Assembly (NCBI RefSeq): GCF_029873635.1
Contig: NC_080423.1
Location: 100,068,991 to 100,132,990, forward strand
From: Malania oleifera
Lineage: Eukaryota > Streptophyta > Magnoliopsida > Santalales > Ximeniaceae
Direction of reading: 5' to 3'
Length of the DNA: 64,000 nucleotides
The notes beneath the pieces are model-generated. The model did no database searches and was not told the origin of the DNA. It saw only the letters and a list, made by a program, of their open reading frames with translations. Of the stretch, positions 53,831 through 64,000 are shown piece after piece (position 1 is the stretch's first letter; the number at the start of each line of letters is the position of its first letter). Position numbers and translations under genes: made by a program.

Positions 53831-54690
53831 GTATCTACTGTAACATGTTTTTCCCCAGAAAATGCATGTCCATTGCGAAGGTGACAAATCATAAGCGAAT
53901 ATTTCACTGTTACTATTATCCACATGGGATCTAGAGTCTTACATGTTTGCTGTTGAATTTGTTCCTCTTGATTTAAGTATAATTAAGTAATTTGTTGTGT
54001 CTGTTCCATATGTTCTTTTTGATAGAAAGTCTGTTCTATGATGTTGTATTCAACATATGCCAGATTAGGCCATGTCATTGAGCATATTGTTTTATTCAAG
54101 TTGTTGAAATTGAAATCCTACATAAGATTGCTAGGGTAGCTAGCTGGATTGGATCATAGGATTGGATGAGGATTGTCAGATTCTGCCAACCACCTTGAAC
54201 TAATATAAAAATGCATTATTATTACTTTTGTGTATTTTAATAATCCAAACTAGATTTTTGTATATTTTAATGATACAAGCTTGACAACCTGCCTAGTAAG
54301 TGTTAAAAATTATGAAAATCGCTAGTAAGGTAGCTCAAATGCTGGACTTTTATAGAGGAAGGAGATCAAGGTTCGAATTGTTGCATTCCTAAATCAGACC
54401 AACTTACAATTAATGAAAAGGAATAAGTACTTAAAAAAACGGAAAATATAATTTTTAATGCACATATAGCTCATAATGCATGCAATTTATTTCTCTCTTT
54501 CTCTCTCTCTCTCTCTCTCACACACACATTTTTCCTATAAAAAATGATATTTTTAAGTGTGGATTAGTTAGCAAACAAGGATACAACATGAATACGAAAA
54601 ACCTCAATGATGTTTAACTGAACAAAGAACAATGATAAAATGATCAAGCTAGCTCCTCTAACATCAATGTCATTATTCAAGCCACAATTT
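53831..54690. other. Unannotated AT-rich DNA
   Basis: No feature that I can support apart from the (TC)n(AC)n run near 54491-54528. Confidence 0.45.
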
Positions 54691-54704
54691 GCTTTATCAA
54701 TATC

Positions 54705-54795
54705 TATTTTAAAAGGCGCAGGCATAAGGCGAGCTGTTTTACCGTCCACGAGGTGAGGCGTAAGCCTCAAGGCTTTGAGGTGTAAGCCTTTTGGG
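54705..54795. repeat. Subterminal-type GAGGCGTAAGCCTC repeats, possible hAT end
   Basis: Short inverted and direct copies of GGCGTAAGCCTC, AAGGCTTTGAGG and AAGGCG-like motifs. Such clusters are common near the ends of plant hAT elements and fit the left side of the hAT gene that follows. No terminal repeat or TSD was established. Confidence 0.35.
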
Positions 54796-56029
54796 ATTGT
54801 ATTTTTTTAATTAAATAATAAATAAAATAAATTTACATATCGTATAAAAATGAGAAAAAATTTAGAATAATGGAGAAGAAAATAAAAACATAATTCTTTA
54901 GAATCATGTAGGCCAATTTTAGCTAACAAACTCAAAAAATGCATGTTAAAAGATAAGCATAAGGCATAACATGACAAAATGGACATCATTTTCATGCTTT
55001 AAAGTTTAAAATCCTAAGTAAACATAACAAAAAGAAGAGAAAGAGCCTAATTAAATCATCACAATGTCTCATCATCCAAGATTCTAAGAATCTAAATCTA
55101 AATCAATAAAATTCAAATGGAACCATCAAGGTCTTCATCAAAGTCCTCGTCTTCATCAAACTCATCTATAGTAGGAGTTTTTCCACTTATAAATTCCCCC
55201 TCCCACTTCAACATCATCATCTTCCTCAGTAGTGACCAATTTTGGCCTCTTGCCTTTGTCTTGAGTGCCTAGATATTCAATAAAGCTATAGGTTAGGACT
55301 TAGGAGAAATGGAGAATTATAAATTAGTTGATTCAAAAATGACTATTGATATGTATGTACTCAAGTTTTCACAATAATCACTAGTCTTCCTTTTGCTAGG
55401 AATTATGGAATGCGAGCTACCACAAGCTTGTGTTGCTTGAGCATTATCTTCTCAAAAGTTACCACCGGCAAAGCTCTAATAGCATCAACTTTGAAGAGAT
55501 TTTCATCATCAAACCAAGAAGTATCTTTTGGGAGGATAGGTTCTTCCTTCTCGGTGATCCACTCATCATCTAAAGCTACTTCCTCTGCCAATATTGGATC
55601 ATAATTTTGTCTTCTTCTTGGAGCTCTCTCCCTTAGCTTGGTGTTGTACTTCACATAAACTAGAGCATTGAATCTCTTGTGCTCTAATCTATTCCTTTTT
55701 TTTCGTATGAATCTACAACTGAAATTAAGCCATTTAATTTTTTAGATATTAGAAGATATTTTCATTTTTGAGTGAAATGATAATAACATGGCATTTGTAA
55801 GAACTAAGAATCTTCTCAAATGTGATCCAATTCCTCTCACATCCACTAGCACTACAAGTTAGGCTAAGAACACGAATAGCAAACTTTGTCAATTTTGGAG
55901 TTTTTGTCCCAAAATGCTTCTACCAATCAGCTACAAAAGAAGAAACACATACTTCTAGGTTATAAGAAGAAACAAGGATAGAATGCTATTACTAGTTAAC
56001 TAATTTTTATTGAAGTATCATTTTTACGT

Positions 56030-56465
56030 GGGCTTCTCAACATTCTAGTGTCAATAGTCACTCGAGTCCCAAATTCCTCTCTTGCATTATCAAACAAATC
56101 CAATTAGATGTCTGCAGCTAGCCTATCCTCATATCTCAACATTCTATCCATGCATTCAAATAATCCTTTCTTCACTTCTTCACAATCGGAGTAGTTCTAA
56201 TTATAACACAATTGGGGATTTAGATAATATCCCACAACATGTAAAGGGAGATTCTCAACATTCTAGTGTCAATAGCCACTCGAGTCCCAAATTCCTCTCT
56301 TGCATTATCAAACAAATCCAATTGGATGTCTGCAGCTAGCCTATCCTCATAACTCAATATTCTATCCATGCATTCAAATAATCCTTTCTTCACTTCTTCA
56401 CAATTAGAGTAGTTCTCCTTATAACACAATTGGGGATTTAGATAATATCCTGCAGCATGTAAAGG
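56030..56465. repeat. 218-bp tandem duplication inside the hAT pseudogene
   Basis: The block starting near 56041 (CATTCTAGTGTCAATAG) recurs at 56259, and both copies run on to GTAAAGGG, at about 56240 and 56460. The copies differ at only a few positions, so it is fairly recent relative to the decay of the gene. Confidence 0.9.
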
Positions 56466-57927
56466 GTAATGAATTTTTGGAGTCCATCTATCATCTATTT
56501 TTCTCCAAATGGGTCCATACTTCTTGGCATTTATAGAAAAATTTGCAGCAATTTTTTCCTTCACCAAATCCATCAACTCATAGATAAACGCCATGGCTGG
56601 TCTTTCCTCAAAATCAACTCCCCTTAGAACACACACAACTACACAAAAGGGACAACACTCTTGATAACATAAGCCATGTGAGGCCAAAACTGTTGGTCAA
56701 ATAAAACAATTGAGCGAGTCCTTATACCTTCATGCATTTTTGCATATGTAGAAGTGCACCACATCTCCGAGGAGAACATAGATTGAAGACCTTGCTTTTA
56801 TTTGTAAAGGCTTTGAAGTGTCAAAAATGCAGTAGTAAAGCGCATCACTGTAGGGCAGATGAGTTCTTTGTTGTTGGTGAAATACTTCCTCATCATTGCA
56901 AGTACATAGGAATGATTATAAATAAATTTCACAACTTGCTTAGCCTTTAGAATTGTGGTTGAATGGATCTTCAATTTTGCAATATCCTCCAACATGAGAC
57001 CCAAACAATGTGCAGCACATGGAGTCCAATCCAACTTCTCCCTTTTTTCCATAACTTTCTTTCCACCATTTTTCATGTTTTTCGCATTATTAGTTATCAT
57101 CTACACAACATTCTCCTCACCAACTCCCTTAACCACCTCATTCATATACTTAAACATCAAATCGCCATTTTTTTTTAATAGAATCAGAAGCATCAATGGA
57201 TTTTAAAAACCGTGTACCAGCAGGACTATTCATAAGGAAATTAATCAAGACCCCATCAGTCCATCCCTCAACCATGATAGAACACCCATATTCCTTCCAA
57301 GCTTTTTTGTGCTCTTTCAACATGTCATCGATGTCTTTCACTTCATCTTTAAGGATCCGTGTCCTTATCTCTTGCATATATGGAGGCTTGAACCCTGGCT
57401 CGTAATTAGCAATACCATCCACCATAACATGCCAATATACGTCATCCATCAAACTAAATGGTAGAGCATTGTTGAACACACAATGGCCAACTTTCCTACA
57501 CACTTCAATTCTATGTTCTTTCTTCCATTTTGAGTTTAGAGTGGCTTGTTTGGTCAATGAAGATGCGAACTTATCCATTGGACCTCTAGCCTTAGGATTA
57601 AGGCCACCCCCACTATTTTGTTGCTCAAGATCTCCAATTGATGGAGAAGAAGTTCAAGATCTCCAATTGATGGAGAAGAAGCATTCCCAACCCTTCCTTT
57701 TGGACCCATCCCAATCTCTTCAAGAAGATCATTCCTTTTACACTTCTCTTCTTGGAATTTTTTAAGAGCGATCTTGCACTCATCTCTCGTGTTTTGAGGA
57801 ACTTTTGGACAACGTTTCATTTCGTTCCTTATACCAGCCAAATGATGTTTAAATCTTGTCACAGTCCCACTGCAAATTTGATTACAAAATTTGCATCTAA
57901 AATATCTTTCTCTATCAACTTCTTTTA

Positions 57928-58273
57928 TGTTATAAAAGATGTAAGAAATAAATAGAAAATTAAATAAGACGAGATAGAGATTTTATGTGGTTCAGATATC
58001 TCCACGGGCGGATTGGATCAAAGCTTCATTATTTTGGGAGGAATTACAATATGATATGGATATGGCCTCATACAAAATATCTCTCAATTTTTTGTATTCC
58101 TTCTCTTTCTTTCTACTTCTATCTTTCTCTCCTTTTCTTTTCCTACTCCACTAGCTATGTGGGAGGAGGTATTTATAGCCATCACAAGCTACCTAATGCT
58201 AACTTTATTAGTGTAGATATATGGGTGCAGGTTCATAGTTGACATGGGGGACATCCACCTATATTTCATAACA
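57928..58273 (-). repeat. 3' LTR of element M (346 bp)
   Basis: On the minus strand starts TGTTATGAAATATAGG after the polypurine tract and ends CTTTTATAACA. It shares about 300 bp with the right LTR. Confidence 0.88.
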
Positions 58274-58298
58274 CTCCTCCTTGGATGTCACCCATATA

Positions 58299-58871
58299 TT
58301 AACTCCTTCTGTTAAGATCTTTAAGATGTCTCATTCCAATAAGATGAACCAATTTCTTGAATATTGTAGTAGGTAAAACTTTGGTGAACAAATCTGCTAG
58401 ATTATCACTTGATTGATTGTGCTGAACATCTATATCACAATTCTTTTGGAGTTCATGTGTATAGAAGAATTTTGGAGAGATATGCTTTGTTCTGTCACGC
58501 TTTATGTATCCTCCTCTTAGTTGAGCTATACATGCAGCGTTGTCTTCATGTAAAACTGTTGGAATATCCTTGATTAATTGAAGACCACAATTTGCTTGGA
58601 TATGAGAAATCTTTGATCTGAGCCGCACACATTCTCTACTAGTTTCATGGATAGCTAGTATTTCAGAATGATTGGAGGATGTTGCTGTAATCGTCTGCTT
58701 TGCTGATTTCCAAAATATAGCGGTTTTTTCGTAAAGAAATACATATCCAGTTTGAGATTTAGCATTATGAGGATTAGATAGATATATAGCATCTGCATAT
58801 CCTACTAATTTAGATTTGGAATCAAATGAGTAAAATAGACCCAAATAAGATGTGCCTCTTAAATAGCACAA
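58299..58871 (-). pseudogene. Copia RNase H domain of element M
   Basis: Degrades the RNA strand during reverse transcription. One open stretch of 190 codons with YADAIYLSNPHNAKSQTGYV (family D at ADADY-like position), SSNHSEILAI and EDNAACIAQ. It ends DNLADLFTKVLPTTIFKKL and a short tail just before the polypurine tract. The stretch itself is open but follows a broken RT. Confidence 0.85.
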
Positions 58872-59082
58872 AATGTGCTTAATTCCATTCCAGTGTTCAG
58901 TGCCGCCGAGTAGGAGCAGAGCTGTATCTTGCTAATAGATTTACGGAAAATGCAATGTCGGGTCTTGTATAATTGGCCAGATACATTAGAGAGCCGATAG
59001 CACTTGAATATGGTACTTCAGGACTAAGTAATTCCTCCCCTTCATCATGAGGTTGAAATAGATCCTTCTTAACATCAAGTGA

Positions 59083-59508
59083 TCACACCATCATTAGAGA
59101 TCCCAAACGATGAACTTTGTCCATATAGAATTGCCTTAATACCTTTTCGGTATATTTAGATTGATGAACAAGAATTCCGCCATTTATATGTTCAATCTGT
59201 AGGTCAAGACAATATTTTGTCTTTCCTAAATCTTTCATATCAAATTCCGCCATTAAATAATTAACAACTTTAGTGAGCTCTTCAGGAGTCTCAACTAAAT
59301 TCAAATCATCAACATAAATAGCAATTATAGCAAATCCGTATTCTGATCTTTTAATAAAAACGCGTGGAAAAATTGGATCATTTATGAATCTCTCTTTCAC
59401 AAGATACTCACTTAATTGATTATACCACATGCGTCCAAATTGCTTTATTCCATATAAAGAACATTGGGGCTTAATTGAATATAAATTTTTGGGTTTTGCT
59501 TCAGGCAA
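59083..59508 (-). pseudogene. Copia reverse transcriptase segment of element M
   Basis: Contains CSLYGIKQFGRMWYNQLSEY, the catalytic IAIYVDDLNLV box, and the YCLDLQIEHINGGILVHQSK and YTEKVL segments. Both catalytic aspartates of YVDD are kept. The N-terminal third, between 59510 and about 59990, is frameshifted. Confidence 0.85.
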
Positions 59509-59993
59509 TTCAAATCCTTTAGGAATTTTTCATATAAATTTCATTATCTAACGATCCATATGGGTATGTTGTTACTACGTCCATAAGACACATGATCAGT
59601 CATTTAGCAACTACTAGCCCAATTAAGAATCTGAAAGTGATTCCATCCATCATGGGAGAATATGTTTCCTCATAATCAATTCTAGGTTTTTGCGAGAAAC
59701 CTTGTCTCACAAGCCTTGCTTTATATTAAGTAATTTCATTATTTTCATTTCGCTTGCGCACAAATACCTATTTGTATCCAACGGGTTGGACATCTTCTGG
59801 TGTCTGGACTATAGGTCCAAAAAATTCTCTTTTTGATAGAGAGTTTAATTCTGATGTGATAGCCTCTTTCCATTTTCGTCAGTCACTTCTATATCGACAT
59901 TCATTAACATATTTAGGTTTAGGATCCTCATTACTTCTGGTAATGGCAATAGTTACTGCATATGCAAATGTGTTGTTGACAACAACTTTATTT

Positions 59994-61130
59994 CTATCCC
60001 ACATTTCTCGTGTAATGAATTGAGATCTCATTATTATTTTCAGGTACTTGTCCCTTTTCTAGGGATGTCTCTTTAGGAGTTTTCTCTTCAGGAGATTCCT
60101 CTTCAGGAGGTTTTATAATAGGAATTTCATTTTCAGGAGAAATGAGTTTGTGAATGTCGAATGGATTATCCACCTCTGTAACCTCTTTTGGAGTGTTTGC
60201 AGATTTCAATCTTCTCCTTCTGGGAGTTTTATCTTTTGCACCAATAGGCTTTCCACGCTTAACTTTTGGTTTAGGTTCATTAGCCGGCTATTGTCCTTCA
60301 GGGACATCAATACGTGTTGGAATATTTGCAGCAGGTATATGAGATTTTAATATGAACTTGGTATCTGCAAAAGAATCTAGTAATTGATTTGCAATCTCTT
60401 GCAAATGTATAATATTTGAACTTTAAGTTCACTTTGATTTGCACGAGAATCTAAATGAGATAAACTCATGGTATTCCATGTAATTTCATGTTGCGCTTCA
60501 GGCACTAATTTTTCTCCCCCTAATGTAGGGAATATTGTTTAGTTAAAATGACAATTTAAGAGCAAGCCATCATGAAATCATTTGATAAAAGAATCTTCTG
60601 GTTCTTTAGTGGATGACCATGTGAATTCTCAATGATTTCACGCATCATTACATCTCCAGGATGTCCAAGACGATCATTTCAAAGTGTAAATAACTTCGGG
60701 TCATTGCACTTATGGCACAAGATATTATATGATTCAACTACTTTAATATTTGTGTAATACAATCCAGAAGATAAAGTTGATAGTTTTTCTAAAATTTGTT
60801 TCTTTCCAGAAACAATAGAAGTAATATAAAGAATTCTTTACTGCCTTCATTTGTAGTTTTAATGTAATATCCATTAAGTCTTAAATCTTTAAAGCTTAAT
60901 AGATTTCTTCTGGATCTGCTATAATATAAAACTTAATCAATTTGTAATAAAGTACCATTGGGGTAACTTTATATTAGCTCTTCCAGAGCCTTCAATCAAA
61001 GTTGTAGAAACAGATATTGTATTGACATTTATTAAAAATATATTCAAGTAATGGAAATATTTCCTATCTTGAATAATTGTGTATTATAGTACTATTAGCT
61101 AAACAAACTTTTCCATAGACATTTTAGAAT
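59994..61130 (-). pseudogene. Element M: GAG-pre-integrase and linker, integrase core deleted
   Basis: The minus-strand reading passes from the pre-integrase finger NDRLGHPGDVMMREIIENSH (near 60650) to ...MMACS at about 60555. It then jumps directly to NCHFN.TIFPTLGGEKL, which normally follows the catalytic core by more than 200 residues. The linker continues with HEITWNTMSLSHLD, SHIPAANIPTRIDVPEGQ and a Glu/Pro-rich stretch at 59994-60209. Confidence 0.8.
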
Positions 61131-62107
61131 CAATTAAAGCAATGATAAATCCAAACATAATATTGCTTCCTTTGCATCATTATTTGATTTGTATGAAAAT
61201 CAGTAAAATTTATTTTTACTTCTTTACTATTTTTCTTTTCATTTATAGATGCTTGGTATAGGTCTACCAAGTGCCTGGGTGTACAACAGGTACGTGACCA
61301 ATGACCTTTTACTCTGCATCTGTAGCATTCATTTTCATTATGCGTATCATTGATTATCTCGCTTCTGGGGGCCATCCATCTTCTAGGGGTTATCCCTTTT
61401 TTGGGGGATTGTATCCCCACTCCTCGATGCCATTGATGATTTCAGTCATGGCCACAACTATGCCCATGACACATGCGGCCTCGTCTTCAACCACGAAACA
61501 TGTTCATATTCATTTTAGGGAATAGGGTCGAACCAGTTGGACGAGTTTGGTAATATTTTATCAAAAGTTTGTTATTTTGCTCAACAACAAGAAGACATGA
61601 TATGGATTTAGAAAATTTACTGAATTTCCTATCCCCATATTGCTGCTGCAGGAGTATATTAGTGGGGTGGAAAGTAGTAAAAGTCTTTTCAAGTGTGTCT
61701 TCTTCAGTAATATTTTCATCACATAGTTTTAGCTTCGAGCTAATTTTATGTAGAGCTGAATTATATTTACTGGTTGTTTTAAAATCTTGCAACTTCAAGT
61801 GCAACCATTCATATTAAGCTTTTGGTACAATCCGATGGTCAAATATATCCTTTATAAATTTTCCGTAGGATAAGTGGGTCTTTAACAGTGAGGTATTCAG
61901 TCTTTAATTCTTCGTCTAAATGATGATGGAGGAAGATCATAGCTTTTGCGCGATCCTGCAGGGAATTAGGGATGCAGTATTTCCATCTAAAATAGTGTTT
62001 CCCAAGTTCATTGCATTTAGATGGATATCAACATCAAGAATCCATGATAAATAATTGTTGTCTTTGATATCAAGGGGAACAAATTCAACTTTACTTAGGT
62101 TCGACAT
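61130..62107 (-). pseudogene. Copia gag of element M
   Basis: Starts MSNLSKVEFVPLDIKDNNYL at 62107. The conserved capsid part is seen in KLKLCDENITEEDTLEKTF at about 61700 and WLHLKLQDFKTTSKYN-like sequence near 61790. The zinc knuckle CYRCRVKGHWSRTC lies near 61290-61330. Frame breaks at about 61810 and 61490 separate the parts. Confidence 0.8.
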
Positions 62108-62289
62108 CTGAATAAATTAACAATAATAAGGCAATTTAGAAAACGAAATGTAAAAACTGAAATAAAACTAAGATAATAATATAATATTATTTCTATCCTT
62201 GTGGGGTACTTAAATATGTTTTTTTAGGAACATTATTTTATTTTTCTCAATTTGTACTCTTCAAGAGCATGATTCCAGTTTACAATATT

Positions 62290-62605
62290 AAATTGGGTAA
62301 TAATTTACCACTTCTTTCGGAGGTTAAATATATTACCTCATCTGGAGGATAAATGTTTCACCTCTTTAGGAGGTCGAATTTAACATCTTTTCGGGAGGTT
62401 AAAAAATATACCCTCTTCAGGAGGTAATGTCTCTTTGGGAGATTAAATATGTAGACGAGAAATTTAAATATATTGCCTCTACATGATGACTATCTCTTCG
62501 GCAGATTTAAATATATTGCCTCTTCAGGAGGACTATCGTTTCGAGAGATTTAAATATATATAGCCTCTTCAGGAAGACTATCTTACCATCTCTTCTAGAG
62601 ATTGA
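62290..62605 (-). repeat. Leader repeats of element M: CTCTTCAGGAGG units
   Basis: About ten imperfect units of 30-45 bp carrying C(T)CTTC(A/G)GGAGG with TTAAATATATTGC spacers, lying between the primer site and gag. They are followed at 62620-62642 by a (TA)n run. Confidence 0.8.
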
Positions 62606-62613
62606 CACTCTTT

Positions 62614-62644
<31 letters not shown>

Positions 62645-62749
62645 TCTCTTCTGGATTATATTCTTGTGGAGTAAAACTTACAAGAAATAAATATATGAAA
62701 TAAGAATTAAAGAAATAACTCGATTGGTTAGAGTCTCGTGCTGATAACG

Positions 62750-63501
62750 TGTTATAAAAGATGTAAGAAATAAATAGAAAATTAAATAAGACAAGACAGA
62801 GATTTTACGTGTTTCGGATATACCTACTCCACGGGCGGATTGGATCAAGGCTTCACTATTTCAGGAGGAATTACAATATGATATGGATATGACCTTGTAC
62901 AAAATATCTCTCCTTATTTCTTTATATCTCTTCTCTTTCTTTCTACTTCTATCTTTCTCTTTTTTTCTTTTCCTACGCCACTAGCTATGTGGGAGGAGGT
63001 ATTTATAGCCATCACAAGCTAGCTAATGCTAATTTTATTAGTGCAAACATATGGGGTAGGTTCATAGGGATATGAATTAGTGTAGACATATAGGGTAGGT
63101 TCATAGGGATATGAATTAGTGCAGATATATCCGAGAAAGGAGAGGGTCAGCCTTCAGGGCCCAGCTGATATTGTCCGCTTTGGACTTCAGGCCTCACGGT
63201 TTTAAAACGCATCAGACAGGGGAGAGAACCAACCATATTAAATGGCAGAACTCTCCCGACCTGCCAGCCGACGTGGGATTGCTTTCACAACACTCCCCCT
63301 CAATCCCACATGCGAGGTCTTCAAGACCTGCATGGGCCACCAAGAAAGGAGTAGGTCAGCCTTCAGGGTCCAGCTGATATTGTCCGCTTTGGACTTCAGG
63401 CCTCATGGTTTTAAAACGCGTCTAACAGGGGAGAGGACCAACCATATTAAATGGCAGAACTCTCTTGACCTCTCAGCTGATGTGGGGTTGCTTTCCCAAC
63501 A
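62750..63501 (-). repeat. 5' LTR of element M (752 bp, chimaeric outer half)
   Basis: The inner part (62750 to about 63070) matches the 3' LTR. The outer 400 bp does not. It holds two 209-bp tandem copies (63136-63344 and 63345-63501) of an unrelated LTR-like sequence containing GATATTGTCCGCTTTGGACT and GTTTTAAAACGC. It ends CCCAACA next to the TSD. Confidence 0.75.
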
Positions 63502-63558
63502 TTTTATGTATTTTCAAAAAAAATCTTTTTTCTGCCCCTTTGATTCACTTTCAGACAT

Positions 63559-64000
63559 GTTTTTGTCTATCGAACAGGAACAATCAGCAGCTGCAGCAGG
63601 AAATAAATTTTTTTTTTCAGAATTGAGCTCTTTGCAGGAAATGGGGAAAAAGCAGCTGAGCAACAGCAGCTCTTCAATATTTGTGGACAATTTGGGAAAA
63701 ATTGAAAAACTAAAATAAACAGCAAGGAAATTTGGGGGATAAATAATGAAAAATGAAAATTGAAAAGTGAAAAATTGAAACAGGCTCAAACAGCAGTAAC
63801 TAAAAATTGAAATGTGAAAATTGAAAATTGGAACAGCAGCTCTTAAATCAGCAAAGCTTCATTATTTCATTAATTGATTTCATTCTTTCAAAATTTTCCA
63901 ATTTTTCATAATTTTCATATCATATGTGAAAATTGAAAAGTGAAAACAATTCAAAAGCAGCTGCAACTCACCTAGACTTTTAGAGTTTAGTTGAGACTTG
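63559..64000 (-). other. 5' side of the hAT element
   Basis: Upstream of the transposase ATG. Rich in short direct repeats GAAAATTGAAAA and GTGAAAA, as often seen in hAT subterminal regions. No terminal inverted repeat before the window ends. Confidence 0.45.

Larger units (their letters stand above)
57928..63501 (-). mobile_element. Element M: Ty1/Copia retrotransposon lacking the integrase core
   Basis: Inserted in the hAT gene with the perfect 5-bp TSD TTTTA (57923-57927, 63502-63506); joining the flanks restores the transposase reading. Minus-strand order: 5' LTR (63501-62750), primer site with GTTATCAGCACGAG, repeat-rich leader, gag (ATG at 62107), GAG-pre-integrase, an integrase-RT linker, RT, RNase H, polypurine tract (CCAAGGAGGAG) and 3' LTR (58273-57928). 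The integrase catalytic core is missing, and stops and frameshifts are frequent. Confidence 0.87.
55403..63558 (-). pseudogene. hAT transposase (BED finger, DUF659, C-terminal dimerisation), split by element M
   Basis: Cut-and-paste transposase gene on the minus strand. The ATG at 63558 starts MSESESKGQKK. After 63507 the frame is interrupted by Copia element M and resumes at 57922 (KEVDRERYFRC). Next comes a BED-type finger (FRCKFCNQICSGTVTRFKHH, about 57825-57897). DUF659 is seen at about 57150-57578 (WKEYGCSIMVEGWTDG), then WTPCAAHCLGLMLEDI near 57010 and KKYGPIWRKIDDRW near 56510. The C-terminal region SASGCERNW.TFEKI is near 55840, with an acidic tail at 55403-55654. Stops, frame breaks and a 218-bp duplication show it is dead. 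Right terminus lies outside the window. Confidence 0.85.

Overview
The window looks like nuclear DNA of a eudicot plant. It is AT-rich, has spliced genes with long introns, many microsatellites, and a dense nest of plant-type retrotransposons primed from initiator-tRNA-Met. Two host genes can be supported. On the left, a UMP-CMP kinase gene runs leftwards (coding exons between 6171 and 515, plus an upstream non-coding exon near 7.3 kb). On the right, the first two exons of an ATAD3-type mitochondrial AAA-ATPase gene run rightwards from 46136. The genes are head-to-head and about 38 kb apart. Almost everything between them is transposable-element DNA.

Most elements between 9 and 43 kb could be delimited by eye from target-site duplications (TSDs). 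An old L1-type LINE (about 20.06-32.4 kb, + strand) serves as a landing pad. It carries solo LTR B, which itself contains solo LTR C, then a deleted Copia element (J), and two LTRs (E and F) inserted only 4 bp apart in opposite orientation. To its left, a Ty3/gypsy chromovirus (A, 9895-18964) with two ~2 kb LTRs sits inside a degenerate minus-strand LTR (D). To its right, a minus-strand solo LTR (H, 32884-42781) carries a decayed gypsy element (G, 32951-40211) and a 319-bp Cassandra-like LTR with a 5S-rRNA-like promoter. Smaller pieces are a 493-bp hAT MITE (8133-8625), an RTE LINE remnant (about 9.05-9.70 kb), and two copies of another short repeat near the 5' ends of the two genes.

Right of ATAD3 exon 2 no further ATAD3 exon was recognised before the window ends. 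That stretch holds a reversed LINE fragment, a 2.7-kb non-autonomous LTR element (L, 51096-53825), and a decayed hAT transposase gene on the minus strand (about 63558-55400). The hAT gene is split by a Copia element (M, 57928-63501) that has lost its integrase core. Either the ATAD3 intron is greater than 17 kb, or the gene is broken.

The most unusual signal is a cis-regulatory architecture shared by related but diverged long LTRs (A, C, E, F, G). Each carries an array of the palindrome TCGTCGACGA, mostly spaced alternately by 20 and 24 bp (multiples of about 44-45 bp when a unit is lost). The array ends exactly 19 bp before a TATA box, with an ACGTGKC (ABRE/G-box-like) core between the last two units in most copies. 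Downstream, the same LTRs share a leader with exon/intron-like borders. The gag-pol reading frames are full of stops, mostly explained by CAG to TAG changes, as expected from decay of methylated cytosine.
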